This document shows positions 8,634 through 17,901 of a stretch of 64,000 nt of DNA, one piece after another. Each line of letters starts with the position of its first letter. Within the stretch, counting starts at the first letter, position 1. This stretch comes from Acinetobacter sp. SFB (GTDB taxonomy: Bacteria > Pseudomonadota > Gammaproteobacteria > Pseudomonadales > Moraxellaceae), in the NCBI RefSeq assembly GCF_001647545.1, contig NZ_LSZH01000012.1:124001-188000 (forward strand). Reading direction: 5' to 3'. Under the pieces are notes generated by a model. That model was not told the DNA's origin. It saw only the letters and a list, made by a program, of their open reading frames with translations, and searched no databases. A program made the position numbers and the translations under genes.

Positions 8634-9632
8634 TTAATCAGTAATTTGACGTACCGCATTCGACACTTCAATCGGCTCAATATGCTGAATTTTATGACCA
8701 AAACTTCTTAACCACCATGCCAGTTGTGAGGTAAAAGGCACGGTTGCAGTCACCTGGGCTAAACCATCGTCCAGTTTATGTATGGTCTGGTCTTTACTGA
8801 GTTGGCTTTCATCAAAATAATGCGCATCTTCTTCGGACATAATGAGTTTCAAAGCAATATTTTCAGTCGACTTACTATAATCCACTCTAAAACCTAATGC
8901 GCCAGAATCGATATAGGCATCAATATCAAAGTTAACCGGATGCATTGCACGTGAATTTAAAACAATGGCTGATTTAAAACGGTGCAGGGCAAAGGTCTGA
9001 ATATCAGTTTTATCATGACGGGTACAGATTAAATATATAATTGCCCCTTTTTGAACCAAAGCTAATGGATTCAAAATATAATTTTTTTCTTCACTTAAGT
9101 GGCTACGCCCCTGATAAACACATTCCAGTTGTTTGTCTTGCAGCAACCCTTCATAAATGGCTTGTTGTGCCATTTTATCAACTACAGGGGGAATTAAGGG
9201 TTGAGTGGCCGGAACAATACGCACCCGATTAATCCATTGACGTACATTGTTTTGGGTCGATAGGCTACGACGTGCCAGATCAAACCACGGATTCATTTCC
9301 TCAATTAGGCTAGGTGGAAGCAAATGTTTTAAATGTTCTTCGACCATCATAAAGGTCACCGCTTGAGAACTGGTCATATGCGGCAAGCTTTGAATAGGAG
9401 CATCTGAGCGCCAACGCCAGCCCTGAGGCACCGTTTTACTGCTTTCAATGGGGAATCGCAGCGAGATCTGATTCAAGTCGCGTTGAATGGTGCGTAAGCT
9501 GATATCAATACCTTCACGTTGCAAAATTTCTTGTAACTCTCGGGTACCCATCCACTTCCCGGTAGAAAGACGAGATAAAATTTGCCATTGTCGGTATAGG
9601 CTGTTTGAGGTTTCTTTTTCTTGTGAGGACAT
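8634..9632 (-). CDS. WYL-domain transcriptional regulator
   Basis: 332 residues. An N-terminal winged helix-turn-helix (about 12-70, with TRELQEILQREGIDISLRTI as the helix-turn-helix region) precedes a WYL domain at about 160-235 and a C-terminal WCX-like segment. WYL proteins are ligand-sensing regulators, often of stress or defence genes. The gene is divergent from the Anbu/ATP-grasp operon across 245 bp that contain a good inverted repeat, so control of that operon is a reasonable inference. No DNA-damage or phage-defence genes are adjacent. Confidence 0.85.
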   Translation of the reverse strand: MSSQEKETSNSLYRQWQILSRLSTGKWMGTRELQEILQREGIDISLRTIQRDLNQISLRFPIESSKTVPQGWRWRSDAPIQSLPHMTSSQAVTFMMVEEHLKHLLPPSLIEEMNPWFDLARRSLSTQNNVRQWINRVRIVPATQPLIPPVVDKMAQQAIYEGLLQDKQLECVYQGRSHLSEEKNYILNPLALVQKGAIIYLICTRHDKTDIQTFALHRFKSAIVLNSRAMHPVNFDIDAYIDSGALGFRVDYSKSTENIALKLIMSEEDAHYFDESQLSKDQTIHKLDDGLAQVTATVPFTSQLAWWLRSFGHKIQHIEPIEVSNAVRQITD

Positions 9633-9778
9633 AACTTAAATTAAAAATCGAGTTGCTTGTTTATATCTCCATTGCATGCTGAACACAATAAAAAAACTTG
9701 AATATTTTTCGCAAGTCCTTCTATTAAGCTCATCTATATTTTGAAACAGGGTTGAAAGAAACTGCCATTGAATCGCAT

Positions 9779-9807
9779 TCGCTTTGCTGAATAAATATAC
9801 AAAGCGA
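9779..9807. promoter_or_regulatory. Inverted repeat, candidate operator before the Anbu operon
   Basis: TCGCTTTG (9779-9786) and CAAAGCGA (9800-9807) are perfect 8-base arms 13 bp apart in the divergent WYL/Anbu interval. They lie just upstream of the proposed operon promoter, a plausible binding site for the WYL regulator. Confidence 0.4.
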
Positions 9808-9817
9808 TAAAAGGTTC

Positions 9818-9846
9818 TTGTATTGGCATATTTGTTGCTTTATTTA
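9818..9846 (+). promoter_or_regulatory. Putative promoter of the Anbu operon
   Basis: TTGTAT (9818-9823) and TATTTA (9841-9846) with a 17-bp spacer. An AAGAGGG ribosome-binding site follows just before the start codon at 9878. Confidence 0.35.
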
Positions 9847-9877
9847 ATTCAAAATATATAACAATTAAGAGGGTTGT

Positions 9878-11431
9878 ATGCTTAAAGAAAAAGATTGGCC
9901 AGATTTAACTTTAACGGCTGAAAGTTTTACTCTTACGGTAGGAACAAATATTCATTCTTCTATAGGAGAATATAAAAACCATTCAAAAACAGGCGGTATA
10001 TTTCAGCAGTTCAAATCTCATTTTTTTAATGAAATGACGGATGATCAAAGCATGTCAGGGGAAACCTGCAGCAAAATAGAACATTGGTTATCACAGCACA
10101 GTATTGATGAATTAAACTCACTAAACCAGATAGCAAAAGATCATTTTTTGTATGAAGGCATCAATTTTACCGTTTATGGTGAATCGGAAGGGATTGAACG
10201 AACTATTCCTTATGATCTGATTCCGCGGGTGATTGAAAAAAAACAATGGAATAAAGTCGCTCTCGGTTGTTCGCAAAGGGTTCGCGCGCTGAATTTATTC
10301 TTACACGATATTTACCACCAACAAGATATTTTAAAAGCCAATATTGTGCCTGAACTACAAGTGCTGACACATGATGCCTACCAGCCGCATATGTATGCAC
10401 ATGACTTAAAAGGTAAAATATATAGCCAAATTAGCGGAGTTGATATTATTCGCGACCGTCATGGCGAATTTTATGTACTGGAAGATAATTTAAGAACACC
10501 GTCAGGGGTGTCTTATATGCTGGAAAGTCGAAAAATCAGTCAAAAACTCATGCCGGATTTATGCCAGCAAAACAACATTCTAGGCATTGAACAATATCCG
10601 CAATTACTTAAAGAAGTCTTGGCTGAAAATGCTAATGTTGATAAGCCATTTATTGTGGTGTTAACACCGGGACGCTATAACAGCGCATATTATGAGCATT
10701 CTTTTCTGGCAAGGGAAATGGATGTGCCTTTAGTGACATCACGTGATCTTTTTGTAGAAAACGATAAGGTTTATGTGAAAACTATCCGTGGAAGACAGCA
10801 GGTTGATGTAATTTATCGTCGAGTAGATGATGCATATCTAGATCCATTATGTTTTATGCCTGATAGTACTTTAGGGGTGGCCGGCTTAATGTCAGCCTAT
10901 TTACGGCACAATGTGGTGATTGCAAATGCACCTGGTACTGGGGTAGCGGATGATAAATCTATCTATCCATATGTCGATAAAATGATTCATTTTTACTTGG
11001 GTGAACAAGCAATCTTAAAAAATGTACCGACTTATCAATGTCGCGAAGCTCAAGACCTAGATTATGTTTTATCTAACTTAGAGCAATTGGTGGTGAAAGA
11101 AGCCCAAGGGTCGGGTGGATATGGCATGTTGATTGGTCCGCAATCCTCAAAAAGTCAAATTGATTCATTTAGAGACAAAATTATTGCTGCACCGAATCTA
11201 TATATTGCACAGCCGACTTTAGATTTATCAGTTTGTCCAACCCTGACCGATTTTGGAGTGGCTGAGCGTCATATCGATTTACGTCCGTTTGTACTCAGTT
11301 CGCCTTATCGGACAGAGATTGTTCCCGGTGGTTTGACACGAGTGGCCATGCAGGCAGGATCTTTAGTAGTGAATTCTTCACAAGGTGGTGGAGTTAAAGA
11401 CACATGGGTGGTCGATAATCTTCATTCTTAA
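9878..11431 (+). CDS. Circularly permuted ATP-grasp protein (DUF404/DUF407)
   Basis: 517 residues, first gene of a four-gene operon. Family hallmarks seen are EGIERTIPYDLIPR, GVDIIRDRHGEFYVLEDNLR, LTPGRYNSAYYEHSF, YRRVDDAYLDPLCF, NAPGTGVADDKSIYPY and VVKEAQGSGGYGM, the last being the nucleotide-binding lysine and glycine loop. About 40 extra residues at the N terminus precede the usual start of the fold. The family is predicted to form amide bonds to amino acids or peptides using ATP; published genomic analysis (Iyer, Aravind and colleagues) links it to alpha-E, transglutaminase and Anbu genes, exactly the context seen here. The substrate is unknown. Confidence 0.9.
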   Translation: MLKEKDWPDLTLTAESFTLTVGTNIHSSIGEYKNHSKTGGIFQQFKSHFFNEMTDDQSMSGETCSKIEHWLSQHSIDELNSLNQIAKDHFLYEGINFTVYGESEGIERTIPYDLIPRVIEKKQWNKVALGCSQRVRALNLFLHDIYHQQDILKANIVPELQVLTHDAYQPHMYAHDLKGKIYSQISGVDIIRDRHGEFYVLEDNLRTPSGVSYMLESRKISQKLMPDLCQQNNILGIEQYPQLLKEVLAENANVDKPFIVVLTPGRYNSAYYEHSFLAREMDVPLVTSRDLFVENDKVYVKTIRGRQQVDVIYRRVDDAYLDPLCFMPDSTLGVAGLMSAYLRHNVVIANAPGTGVADDKSIYPYVDKMIHFYLGEQAILKNVPTYQCREAQDLDYVLSNLEQLVVKEAQGSGGYGMLIGPQSSKSQIDSFRDKIIAAPNLYIAQPTLDLSVCPTLTDFGVAERHIDLRPFVLSSPYRTEIVPGGLTRVAMQAGSLVVNSSQGGGVKDTWVVDNLHS

Positions 11432-11455
11432 ACATCTAACCATGGGAAAGAAGTC

Positions 11456-12058
11456 ATGATTTTATTAAATAGTAATGCTCAACATATTTTTTGGTTAGGT
11501 CGATACTTAACGCGTATTCAATATTTGTGTAGTCAATTTCCATTTCATAATAACCAAGACGCATTGCAATATGCGCATGCATTTTGCTTACCCGCTTTTG
11601 ATGCAAGCTCGCTGAATACTTTATTACTTGATGCAGACCAACCTTCATCTTTTAACAAGCAATTCCAGCATGCCAAAGATAATGTACAGGATTTACGCGG
11701 CATATTTTCTGCAAAAGCGTATGCAGAACTCAATCAGCTCATTAAAAATGCCACTGAAAATACGGCCTATATTTGTGATGTTGCTGGAGAATGTCAGGAT
11801 ATCTTAGAAGCAGAATCTGAGTTTATCTTTCTATTTTTTAGTTTGGGGCAAAATATAGAGCAGTTAGATCGCCAGTTACGTCTGAAACAAGATCGAACGA
11901 TGACACTAGAAAATATTGATAAAACTGTAGATTTATTAAATCAGATGGGCTGGGATCGACTGGATAGTGCATGGCAGCAACTTAAGTTAAAACCGGACAG
12001 TATGAATTTTTATCAGTTCAGTGACCACATTCAAAATCTATTTGAGGTGGATGTATGA
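11456..12058 (+). CDS. Short alpha-E domain protein (DUF403)
   Basis: 200 residues, almost entirely alpha-helical by composition. The opening NAQHIFWLGRYLTRIQYL matches the usual alpha-E start (NLYWLARYVERAE-like). Family members that follow the permuted ATP-grasp gene are typically near 310 residues, so this copy lacks roughly a third. Its stop overlaps the next start (ATGA, 12055-12058), so it is translationally coupled and not obviously a pseudogene. Biochemical role unknown; it is presumed to act with the ATP-grasp enzyme. Assignment rests on the N-terminal motif plus context. Confidence 0.7.
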   Translation: MILLNSNAQHIFWLGRYLTRIQYLCSQFPFHNNQDALQYAHAFCLPAFDASSLNTLLLDADQPSSFNKQFQHAKDNVQDLRGIFSAKAYAELNQLIKNATENTAYICDVAGECQDILEAESEFIFLFFSLGQNIEQLDRQLRLKQDRTMTLENIDKTVDLLNQMGWDRLDSAWQQLKLKPDSMNFYQFSDHIQNLFEVDV

Positions 12059-12834
12059 AACTGATGATTAATCACCAAACTCATTACCAGTATACTGATC
12101 AAGCGCGCAACAGCATTCAATATATTAAGATGACGCCAACCACGAATCTGCATCAGCAAGTACATTCTTGGAATGTGAGTGTACCGGGGGAGAAACAAAT
12201 AAAATCTGATGCTTTTAATAATGTCTGGATCACCAGTTCGCAGCGCCAGCCTTACCGTCAAATGACTATTATGGCGCAAGGTATCGTAGAGATGAATCCG
12301 AATACCCAATTTGGGATTGATATTGCCATCAATCCAAAATTATTTTTACAGCCTACGCCAAGTACCCTCTGTAATGCAGAAATGAAAAGTTTTGCAGAAT
12401 GCTATGTTCCTCGAGTGAGTCGAGCCAGCTTAATGCTTTTGTCTGAAGCAATACTCAATCATATTCCGTATATGCCTGATCGAACCTCTGTACAAACCTC
12501 TGCGATTGATGCCTTCCAATGTCGCGAGGGTGTATGTCAGGATCATAGCCATGTGTTTATTGCGATGTGTAAGCATTTAGGCATACCTGCACGCTATGTG
12601 TCCGGTTACTTATTTGTACCGAATACATCTCACCTTGCAAGTCATGCTTGGGCAGAAGTATTTTTTGAAAATACGTGGTATTGTTTTGATACCAGCAACC
12701 AGTTATTTGTGCCTAATGCTCATATCTATGTGGCAATTGGTCGAGATTATTGGGATGTTGCACCAGTAAGAGGCATAAGAGAGCGCGGTGGTATTGAGTC
12801 GATGAACTCTATAGTTCAAGTGCTCGCTTGCTGA
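12055..12834 (+). CDS. Transglutaminase-like cysteine peptidase/amidase
   Basis: 259 residues. A bacterial transglutaminase N-terminal beta domain (about 1-85) is followed by a transglutaminase core with a complete catalytic triad: C161 in EGVCQDHSH, H197 in SHAWAE and D212 in FDTSN. The AlPARYVSGY-like segment (IPARYVSGYLF, 177-187) is typical. No signal peptide, so cytoplasmic. In this operon type the enzyme is predicted to hydrolyse or transfer amide bonds made by the ATP-grasp partner. It overlaps the alpha-E gene by 4 bp and precedes the Anbu gene by 26 bp. Confidence 0.9.
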   Translation: MKLMINHQTHYQYTDQARNSIQYIKMTPTTNLHQQVHSWNVSVPGEKQIKSDAFNNVWITSSQRQPYRQMTIMAQGIVEMNPNTQFGIDIAINPKLFLQPTPSTLCNAEMKSFAECYVPRVSRASLMLLSEAILNHIPYMPDRTSVQTSAIDAFQCREGVCQDHSHVFIAMCKHLGIPARYVSGYLFVPNTSHLASHAWAEVFFENTWYCFDTSNQLFVPNAHIYVAIGRDYWDVAPVRGIRERGGIESMNSIVQVLAC

Positions 12835-12860
12835 AACTTTAAAAGTCATAAGGAGCTCTC

Positions 12861-13601
12861 ATGACTTATTGTTGCGCGCTACGTTTAAAAGATGGTTTGG
12901 TCTTTGTTAGTGATACGCGCACTAATGCGGGTGTAGATCATATTTCGGTATTTCGTAAACTCTATACCTTCGGCGTCGAGGGCGAACGATTTATCACCAT
13001 CCAAACCTCTGGAAATTTAGCAACAACTCAAGCGGTTATTGGTCATTTGAATAATCATTTGGAACTTGGCCAAGAACCCAACTTATATAGTGTCAATACT
13101 ATGTTTGAAATGGCTGAGCTGGTGGGTCAAATATTAAGAAAAGTCATTGCAGATGTTACGCAAGAAACGCATGCTCACGACCAGAGTAATTATTATTGTA
13201 GTCTTCTGCTCGGTGGGCAGATTAAAGGTTCAGAAATGCAACTTTATAATATTTATCCGCAAGGTAATTTTATTTGCGCAACAGAAGATACACCTTATTT
13301 TCAAATTGGGGAAAGTAAGTACGGCAAACCGATATTAGATCGGGCATTAAGTTATGAAATGCCCTTAGATGAGGCGGTACGCTGTAGTTTGATCTCATTC
13401 GATTCTACTTTACGTTCCAATGTTTCAGTGGGGATGCCGTTAGACACGATTGTTTATAAAAAAAATTCATTACACGTTCCTAATGGCAAACGTATTTATG
13501 AAGAAGATCCATATTTTAGGCAACTGAGTAAACAGTGGTCAGACACTTTACGCCGTGGCTTACAGAAACTGCCTATTCCAACAGATGATTATCTAGATTA
13601 A
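12861..13601 (+). CDS. Anbu, proteasome-like peptidase
   Basis: 246 residues, the usual length of Anbu (bacterial proteasome homologue). The protein begins MTYCCALRLKDGLVFVSDTR: removal of Met exposes Thr1, Asp17 lies in SDTRTNAG, and the catalytic lysine in VFRKL falls at about 32, so the N-terminal-nucleophile site is complete. AGGAGC lies directly upstream. Anbu particles are structurally known from other bacteria, but a natural substrate is not established. Last gene of the ATP-grasp/alpha-E/transglutaminase operon, followed by a strong terminator. Confidence 0.92.
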   Translation: MTYCCALRLKDGLVFVSDTRTNAGVDHISVFRKLYTFGVEGERFITIQTSGNLATTQAVIGHLNNHLELGQEPNLYSVNTMFEMAELVGQILRKVIADVTQETHAHDQSNYYCSLLLGGQIKGSEMQLYNIYPQGNFICATEDTPYFQIGESKYGKPILDRALSYEMPLDEAVRCSLISFDSTLRSNVSVGMPLDTIVYKKNSLHVPNGKRIYEEDPYFRQLSKQWSDTLRRGLQKLPIPTDDYLD

Positions 13602-13610
13602 ACATCGTTA

Positions 13611-13641
13611 AAAAAACCCAAGCACAAACTTGGGTTTTTTA
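13611..13641. terminator. Bidirectional terminator between Anbu and alr
   Basis: AAAACCCAAG (13613-13622) pairs with CTTGGGTTTT (13629-13638) around a 6-base loop, with A and T runs on both sides. It serves the converging Anbu operon and alr. Confidence 0.85.
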
Positions 13642-13655
13642 TACATTATAGAAAT

Positions 13656-14723
13656 TTACTTTCTTATTGGACGGGCACTGAGGCGGCACAAGAGTTCATA
13701 ACCAATCGTACCATAGGCTTCAGCCACATCATCGACTAAGCGGTTTTTACCCCATAGTTCAACTTCAGTACCAATTTTTACATCTAAACCAGTGACATCA
13801 ATGGCAATCATATCCATGGCAACACGACCAATGACGCGTGTTTGTTGCCCATTAATTGCCACATAGTTTTGCTTAGAAAAGGCGCGCGGATAACCATCAC
13901 CATAACCAATTGAAACAATGGCCAAATCCATTTCTTTTTCTGCAGTAAAGGTCGAACCATAACCCACAGATTCACTGGCTTGAATATGGTTTAAAGCAAT
14001 GATTTGAGCAGTAAAAGTCATGACAGGTTTCAGGTCAAGATCATGTGCTGATCTATCTGCAAATGGAGATGCACCATACAGCATGATCCCGGGACGCACA
14101 AAATCAAAATTCAGTTCAGGCCATTTATAAATGGCTGCCGAATTACAGCAAGAACCCATGATTGGTGCACAAGCTTCTTTGACTTGAATGAACTGATTTT
14201 TTTGCTGTTCATTTAAGGGATGATTTTCTGCATCAGCATTGGCAAAGTGCATCGCTAAAACACAAGTAAAACCCTCGGCTTTAAGTGAGTTAATGACTTC
14301 AATAATTTCTGCTAATTTAAAACCCAGACGGTTCATACCGCTATTGAGTTTGACCCAAACTTTTAAACTTTTACCGATATAAGCATTTTTATAGGTTCGC
14401 AACCAGTCAAGTTGTTGCTGGTGATGTACGACACATTCAATGTTATTTTCAACCACAATCCGCATTTCATCTTCAGAGAAAATACCTTCGATAAGCGTAA
14501 TCGGTTGTTGATAACCGAGTTCACGAATTTCCAGTGCTTCTTCAAGGCAGGCGACACCAAAGGCATCCGTTCCACTTAAGGCTGCTAAACAGTCTTTGAC
14601 TCCATGTCCGTAAGCATCGGCTTTAACCATACTTACAATTTGAGCAGTTGGTACAAGTTGTTTAACACGGTTTAAATTATATTGCAGCGCTTCTCTGTCA
14701 ATATAAACTGTTGCTTGGCGCAC
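13656..14723 (-). CDS. alr: Alanine racemase
   Basis: 355 residues, fold-type III PLP enzyme that interconverts L- and D-alanine for peptidoglycan. K34 in VKADAYGHG binds PLP and the second catalytic residue is the tyrosine in SVGYGSTF; both are intact. The start is GTG at 14721-14723, supported by AAGGAG about 9 bases upstream. It lies downstream of dnaB on the same strand with about 390 bp between, a neighbourhood common to gammaproteobacteria. Catabolic DadX is the paralogous alternative; the dnaB neighbourhood favours Alr. Confidence 0.92.
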   Translation of the reverse strand: MRQATVYIDREALQYNLNRVKQLVPTAQIVSMVKADAYGHGVKDCLAALSGTDAFGVACLEEALEIRELGYQQPITLIEGIFSEDEMRIVVENNIECVVHHQQQLDWLRTYKNAYIGKSLKVWVKLNSGMNRLGFKLAEIIEVINSLKAEGFTCVLAMHFANADAENHPLNEQQKNQFIQVKEACAPIMGSCCNSAAIYKWPELNFDFVRPGIMLYGASPFADRSAHDLDLKPVMTFTAQIIALNHIQASESVGYGSTFTAEKEMDLAIVSIGYGDGYPRAFSKQNYVAINGQQTRVIGRVAMDMIAIDVTGLDVKIGTEVELWGKNRLVDDVAEAYGTIGYELLCRLSARPIRK

Positions 14724-15114
14724 CCTAGTTACTCCTTGGGGTTACAATGAAACATTATAGCAATTTGAATAAAATTACTTATAAGCTACGATCAGAATAT
14801 TGTGGATATGCTTATGATCTCGCTCAAAGTGGAGTGAGAAAGTTAAGCAAAATAGAGTGCCATATTCTATTCCTATGGCTAAAAATAAACACTAACTTAA
14901 AGTATATTTCAATTAAATTTAATACAGCATCGTTTGATGCTATTACTAAAATATCAGTATAGTGGCAGTACTTGCTGTCTTTCTGATATCTAAGTTATAT
15001 GCGTTATAGAAAGACACGGTGAGCTTAAATTATGGTTCAATTAAAATGATTGCATAGCAGACTGAGAGAAAATAGGCAGTTAAAAAACAAGGTCATCACC
15101 TCGTTTTTTATCAC
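14724..15114. other. dnaB-alr intergenic region
   Basis: No supported gene; a 71-codon rightward frame has no family resemblance. A TATAAT on the minus strand (14754-14759), about 30 bp from the alr start, is the likely alr -10 box. The dnaB terminator occupies the right end. Confidence 0.5.
15080..15111 (-). terminator. dnaB terminator
   Basis: AAAAAACAAGG (15082-15092) and CCTCGTTTTTT (15099-15109) pair with one mismatch around TCATCA. Read leftward it ends in a T-run, directly after the dnaB stop. Confidence 0.6.
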
Positions 15115-16560
15115 TTATTCTTCATCATTATATTGAGCATAAAACTCTGGCGAAAGGTTACTGAATCGGGTGTATTGACCTTCAAAAGCCAGACGCACTG
15201 TGCCAATAGGGCCATTACGCTGTTTACCAATAATAATTTCGGCAGTACCGGCTTCTTTAGTTTCTTTGTTATAAACCTCATCACGGTAAATAAACATAAT
15301 CAAGTCAGCATCCTGCTCGATCGCACCGGATTCACGAAGATCGGACATCACAGGGCGTTTGTTTGGTCGGTTTTCCAGTGAGCGGTTTAACTGTGAAAGG
15401 GCAATCACAGGACACATCATTTCTTTGGCCAAAGCCTTTAAGCTTCGTGAAATTTCCGAAATCTCACCAACACGGTTGTCGCCCATGCCCGGCACCTTCA
15501 TTAACTGCAAGTAATCGACCATAATACAGCCAATTTTACCACCATGCATTTTGGCAATACGACGTGCGCGGGCGCGTAATTCTGTCGGTGGAAGAGCGGA
15601 TGAATCATCAATGTACAGGTTTTTTTCTTGAAGCTGTAAAATCGTACCGGTCACTTTGGACCATTCATCACCATCCAGTTTGCCTGAACGTAAATGACCT
15701 TGGTGAACTTTACCGTAAGCCGAGATTAAACGCATCGCAATTGAGTCTGCTGGCATCTCCATGGAGAATACCAGAGCAGGTAGATCACAGTTAAACAGCA
15801 CACTTTCCACCAAGTTCATGGCAAAAGTGGTTTTACCCATCGATGGACGTGCAGCAACAATAATCAAGTCACCCGATTGCATGCCTGAGGTTTTGTTATC
15901 CAGCTCCATAAAGCCTGTCGTTAAACCGGTAATACTACCTTCCATTTGCGACAATTCATTTAACTTGTCAAATACGTCTGCCACCACGGCATTAATGGGT
16001 TTTGGCCCTTGCGCTTTGGCATTATTATTATGTTGTTCGGCAATGGAAAAAATATTGGTTTCAGCCAAGTCCAAAATTTCACTAACACTGCGACCTTTGG
16101 TGTCATAAGCATTCTGTAAAATTTCCGAGCTGACTTTAATCATGCTGCGCAAAGTTGCAAATTCTTTAATTTTAGTGGCGTAGGTTTCCAGATTATAAAA
16201 ACTAGAAGGGGAGTCTGCCATCAATTGCATTAAATATTCTTCACCACCGACAGCATCCAGCAAATTCTGTTTGATGAGCCAATCATTGACTAAGACTGCG
16301 TCGTAAGGTGAGTTTTCTTGGGTTAATTTTTCAATAGCGCGAAAAATATACTTATGGCGTGTCGCATAAAAATCATTTTCACTGAGTACATCACCCACTT
16401 GTTCGAAAGATTCAGCCACGGTCATTAGCGCTGCAAGTACAGCTTGCTCGATCGCCAAGTTATGTGGTGGAGTACGAAACTCTTTTAATTGGCCGGACTC
16501 ATTCCCTTTATTATCTACTTTAGATGAGTTAAGCATAGCATTGGCATTCGCCTGTGACAT
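15115..16560 (-). CDS. dnaB: Replicative DNA helicase
   Basis: 481 residues. The N-terminal primase-interaction domain (about 30-135) and linker precede a RecA-like motor: Walker A ARPSMGKTT at 237-245, Walker B-type IGCIMVDYLQLM, and the conserved SQLNRSLENRPNKRPVMSDL segment. It unwinds DNA ahead of the replisome as a hexamer on the lagging strand. There is no intein or unusual insertion. It lies between alr and the rpsF-rpsR-rplI operon, as in many gammaproteobacteria. Confidence 0.97.
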   Translation of the reverse strand: MSQANANAMLNSSKVDNKGNESGQLKEFRTPPHNLAIEQAVLAALMTVAESFEQVGDVLSENDFYATRHKYIFRAIEKLTQENSPYDAVLVNDWLIKQNLLDAVGGEEYLMQLMADSPSSFYNLETYATKIKEFATLRSMIKVSSEILQNAYDTKGRSVSEILDLAETNIFSIAEQHNNNAKAQGPKPINAVVADVFDKLNELSQMEGSITGLTTGFMELDNKTSGMQSGDLIIVAARPSMGKTTFAMNLVESVLFNCDLPALVFSMEMPADSIAMRLISAYGKVHQGHLRSGKLDGDEWSKVTGTILQLQEKNLYIDDSSALPPTELRARARRIAKMHGGKIGCIMVDYLQLMKVPGMGDNRVGEISEISRSLKALAKEMMCPVIALSQLNRSLENRPNKRPVMSDLRESGAIEQDADLIMFIYRDEVYNKETKEAGTAEIIIGKQRNGPIGTVRLAFEGQYTRFSNLSPEFYAQYNDEE

Positions 16561-16769
16561 ATAAAACCCTGATTTTAAATGCGATAAAGAAGTAATTTGA
16601 AAATTGAGACGAATAGTGAATTTTCAACGATTTTCGTCTAGACAGATCATACCCGTTCTTAAAAAAAATGCGAATCGAAAATTTCATTGAGTTAAAAACA
16701 GTAATAAATAATTTGTATTTACTGATTTTTAGTAAATCTGGATAAGCTATTTTGCCTATTTTTACAGAT

Positions 16770-16803
16770 AAAAAAAAGAGCATACAAAAGCATGCTCTTT
16801 TTC
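16770..16803 (-). terminator. rplI terminator
   Basis: AAAAAGAGCAT (16773-16783) and ATGCTCTTTTT (16792-16802) form a perfect 11-bp stem with an 8-base loop and a leftward T-run, directly after rplI. Confidence 0.85.
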
Positions 16804-16813
16804 TTGCAGAAAA

Positions 16814-17260
16814 TTACTCAGATACGATAGTAACGAGAACTTCAGCAGTAACATCATGATGCAATTGGATTGCGATGTTGAATTCACCAGTGTTGCGAAG
16901 CGCACCATTTGGTAAACGAACTTCTGCACGGTCAACTTCAAGACCAGCATTAGTTAACGCGTCAGCGATGTCACGAGTACCGATTGAACCGAATAGTTTA
17001 CCTTCGTCACCAGCTTTAGCAGTGATTACGATGTTAACTTCGTTCAATTGGTCAGCACGTGCTTGAGCAGCAGCTAAAACATCAGCTTCAGCTTTTTCAA
17101 GTTCTGCACGACGAGTTTCAAAAGCAGCAGTATTCGACTCAGTCGCTGCTACTGCTTGACCTTGAGGGATAAGGTAGTTGCGGCCGTAACCAGCTTTAAC
17201 TGAAACTTTATCGCCTAATTTACCAAGGTTTTTAATACGTTGTAATAAGATAATATCCAC
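16814..17260 (-). CDS. rplI: 50S ribosomal protein L9
   Basis: 148 residues, full length. The N-terminal domain ([19 protein letters not shown], then [15 protein letters not shown]) is diagnostic, followed by the long connecting helix and C-terminal domain ending VLVTIVSE. L9 binds 23S rRNA near the L1 stalk. Last gene of rpsF-rpsR-rplI, 9 bp after rpsR. Confidence 0.98.
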   Translation of the reverse strand: MDIILLQRIKNLGKLGDKVSVKAGYGRNYLIPQGQAVAATESNTAAFETRRAELEKAEADVLAAAQARADQLNEVNIVITAKAGDEGKLFGSIGTRDIADALTNAGLEVDRAEVRLPNGALRNTGEFNIAIQLHHDVTAEVLVTIVSE

Positions 17261-17269
17261 AGCTCAACC

Positions 17270-17497
17270 TCACTTATGATTGTCAGTGTAAGGGATCAAA
17301 GCCAAGTAACGAGCTTGTTTAATAGCAAGCGCTAATTGACGTTGGTAACGAGCTTTAGTACCTGTAATACGGCTAGGAACAATTTTGCCGTTTTCAGTGA
17401 TGTACTGTTTTAAAGTATCGATATCTTTGTAGTCGATGTACGCAACTTTCTCAGCTGTAAAGCGGCAGAACTTGCGACGACGGTAAAAACGTGCCAT
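17270..17497 (-). CDS. rpsR: 30S ribosomal protein S18
   Basis: 75 residues, full length, beginning [16 protein letters not shown] and including [15 protein letters not shown] and [16 protein letters not shown]18 pairs with S6 on the 30S platform and, with S6, is known to bind the rpsF leader in other bacteria. It follows rpsF by 11 bp. Confidence 0.98.
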   Translation of the reverse strand: MARFYRRRKFCRFTAEKVAYIDYKDIDTLKQYITENGKIVPSRITGTKARYQRQLALAIKQARYLALIPYTDNHK

Positions 17498-17508
17498 TAA
17501 TGTTCTCC

Positions 17509-17895
17509 TTATGCTTCAGCAGAGTCTTGAGATTGTTGTGCTTCTTCACGTTGTGCTTTACGCGCACGTTTTTCTTCAGCACTTTTAGCAAGCAATGATT
17601 CTTCAGTGATTGCGTTTTCACGACGAATAATAACATTACGAAGGATTGCATCGTTATAACGGAACAATTCTTCTAATTCATTAAGCGTAGTTTGACCACA
17701 TTCAACATTCATTAAAATGTAGTGAGCTTTATGAATTTTGTTAATTGGGTAAGCCAATTGACGACGGCCCCAATCTTCTAAACGGTGAATTTGACCTTCA
17801 GCTTCTTTGATGTGAGTTAGGTAACGTTCTACCATACCCACAACTTGATCGCTTTGGTCTGGATGTACCAAAAGTACGATTTCGTAGTGACGCAT
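17509..17895 (-). CDS. rpsF: 30S ribosomal protein S6
   Basis: 128 residues. [18 protein letters not shown] and [16 protein letters not shown] are diagnostic; the C-terminal tail is Ala/Glu/Gln-rich as in other gammaproteobacteria. First gene of rpsF-rpsR-rplI, preceded by a strong AAGGAG site that can be sequestered in a leader hairpin (17902-17952). Confidence 0.98.
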   Translation of the reverse strand: MRHYEIVLLVHPDQSDQVVGMVERYLTHIKEAEGQIHRLEDWGRRQLAYPINKIHKAHYILMNVECGQTTLNELEELFRYNDAILRNVIIRRENAITEESLLAKSAEEKRARKAQREEAQQSQDSAEA

Positions 17896-17901
17896 TGTCA
17901 G

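Noticed and set aside
14747..14962. 71-codon rightward frame between alr and dnaB
   Set aside because: Overlaps the probable alr promoter, with AT-rich, non-coding-like composition.
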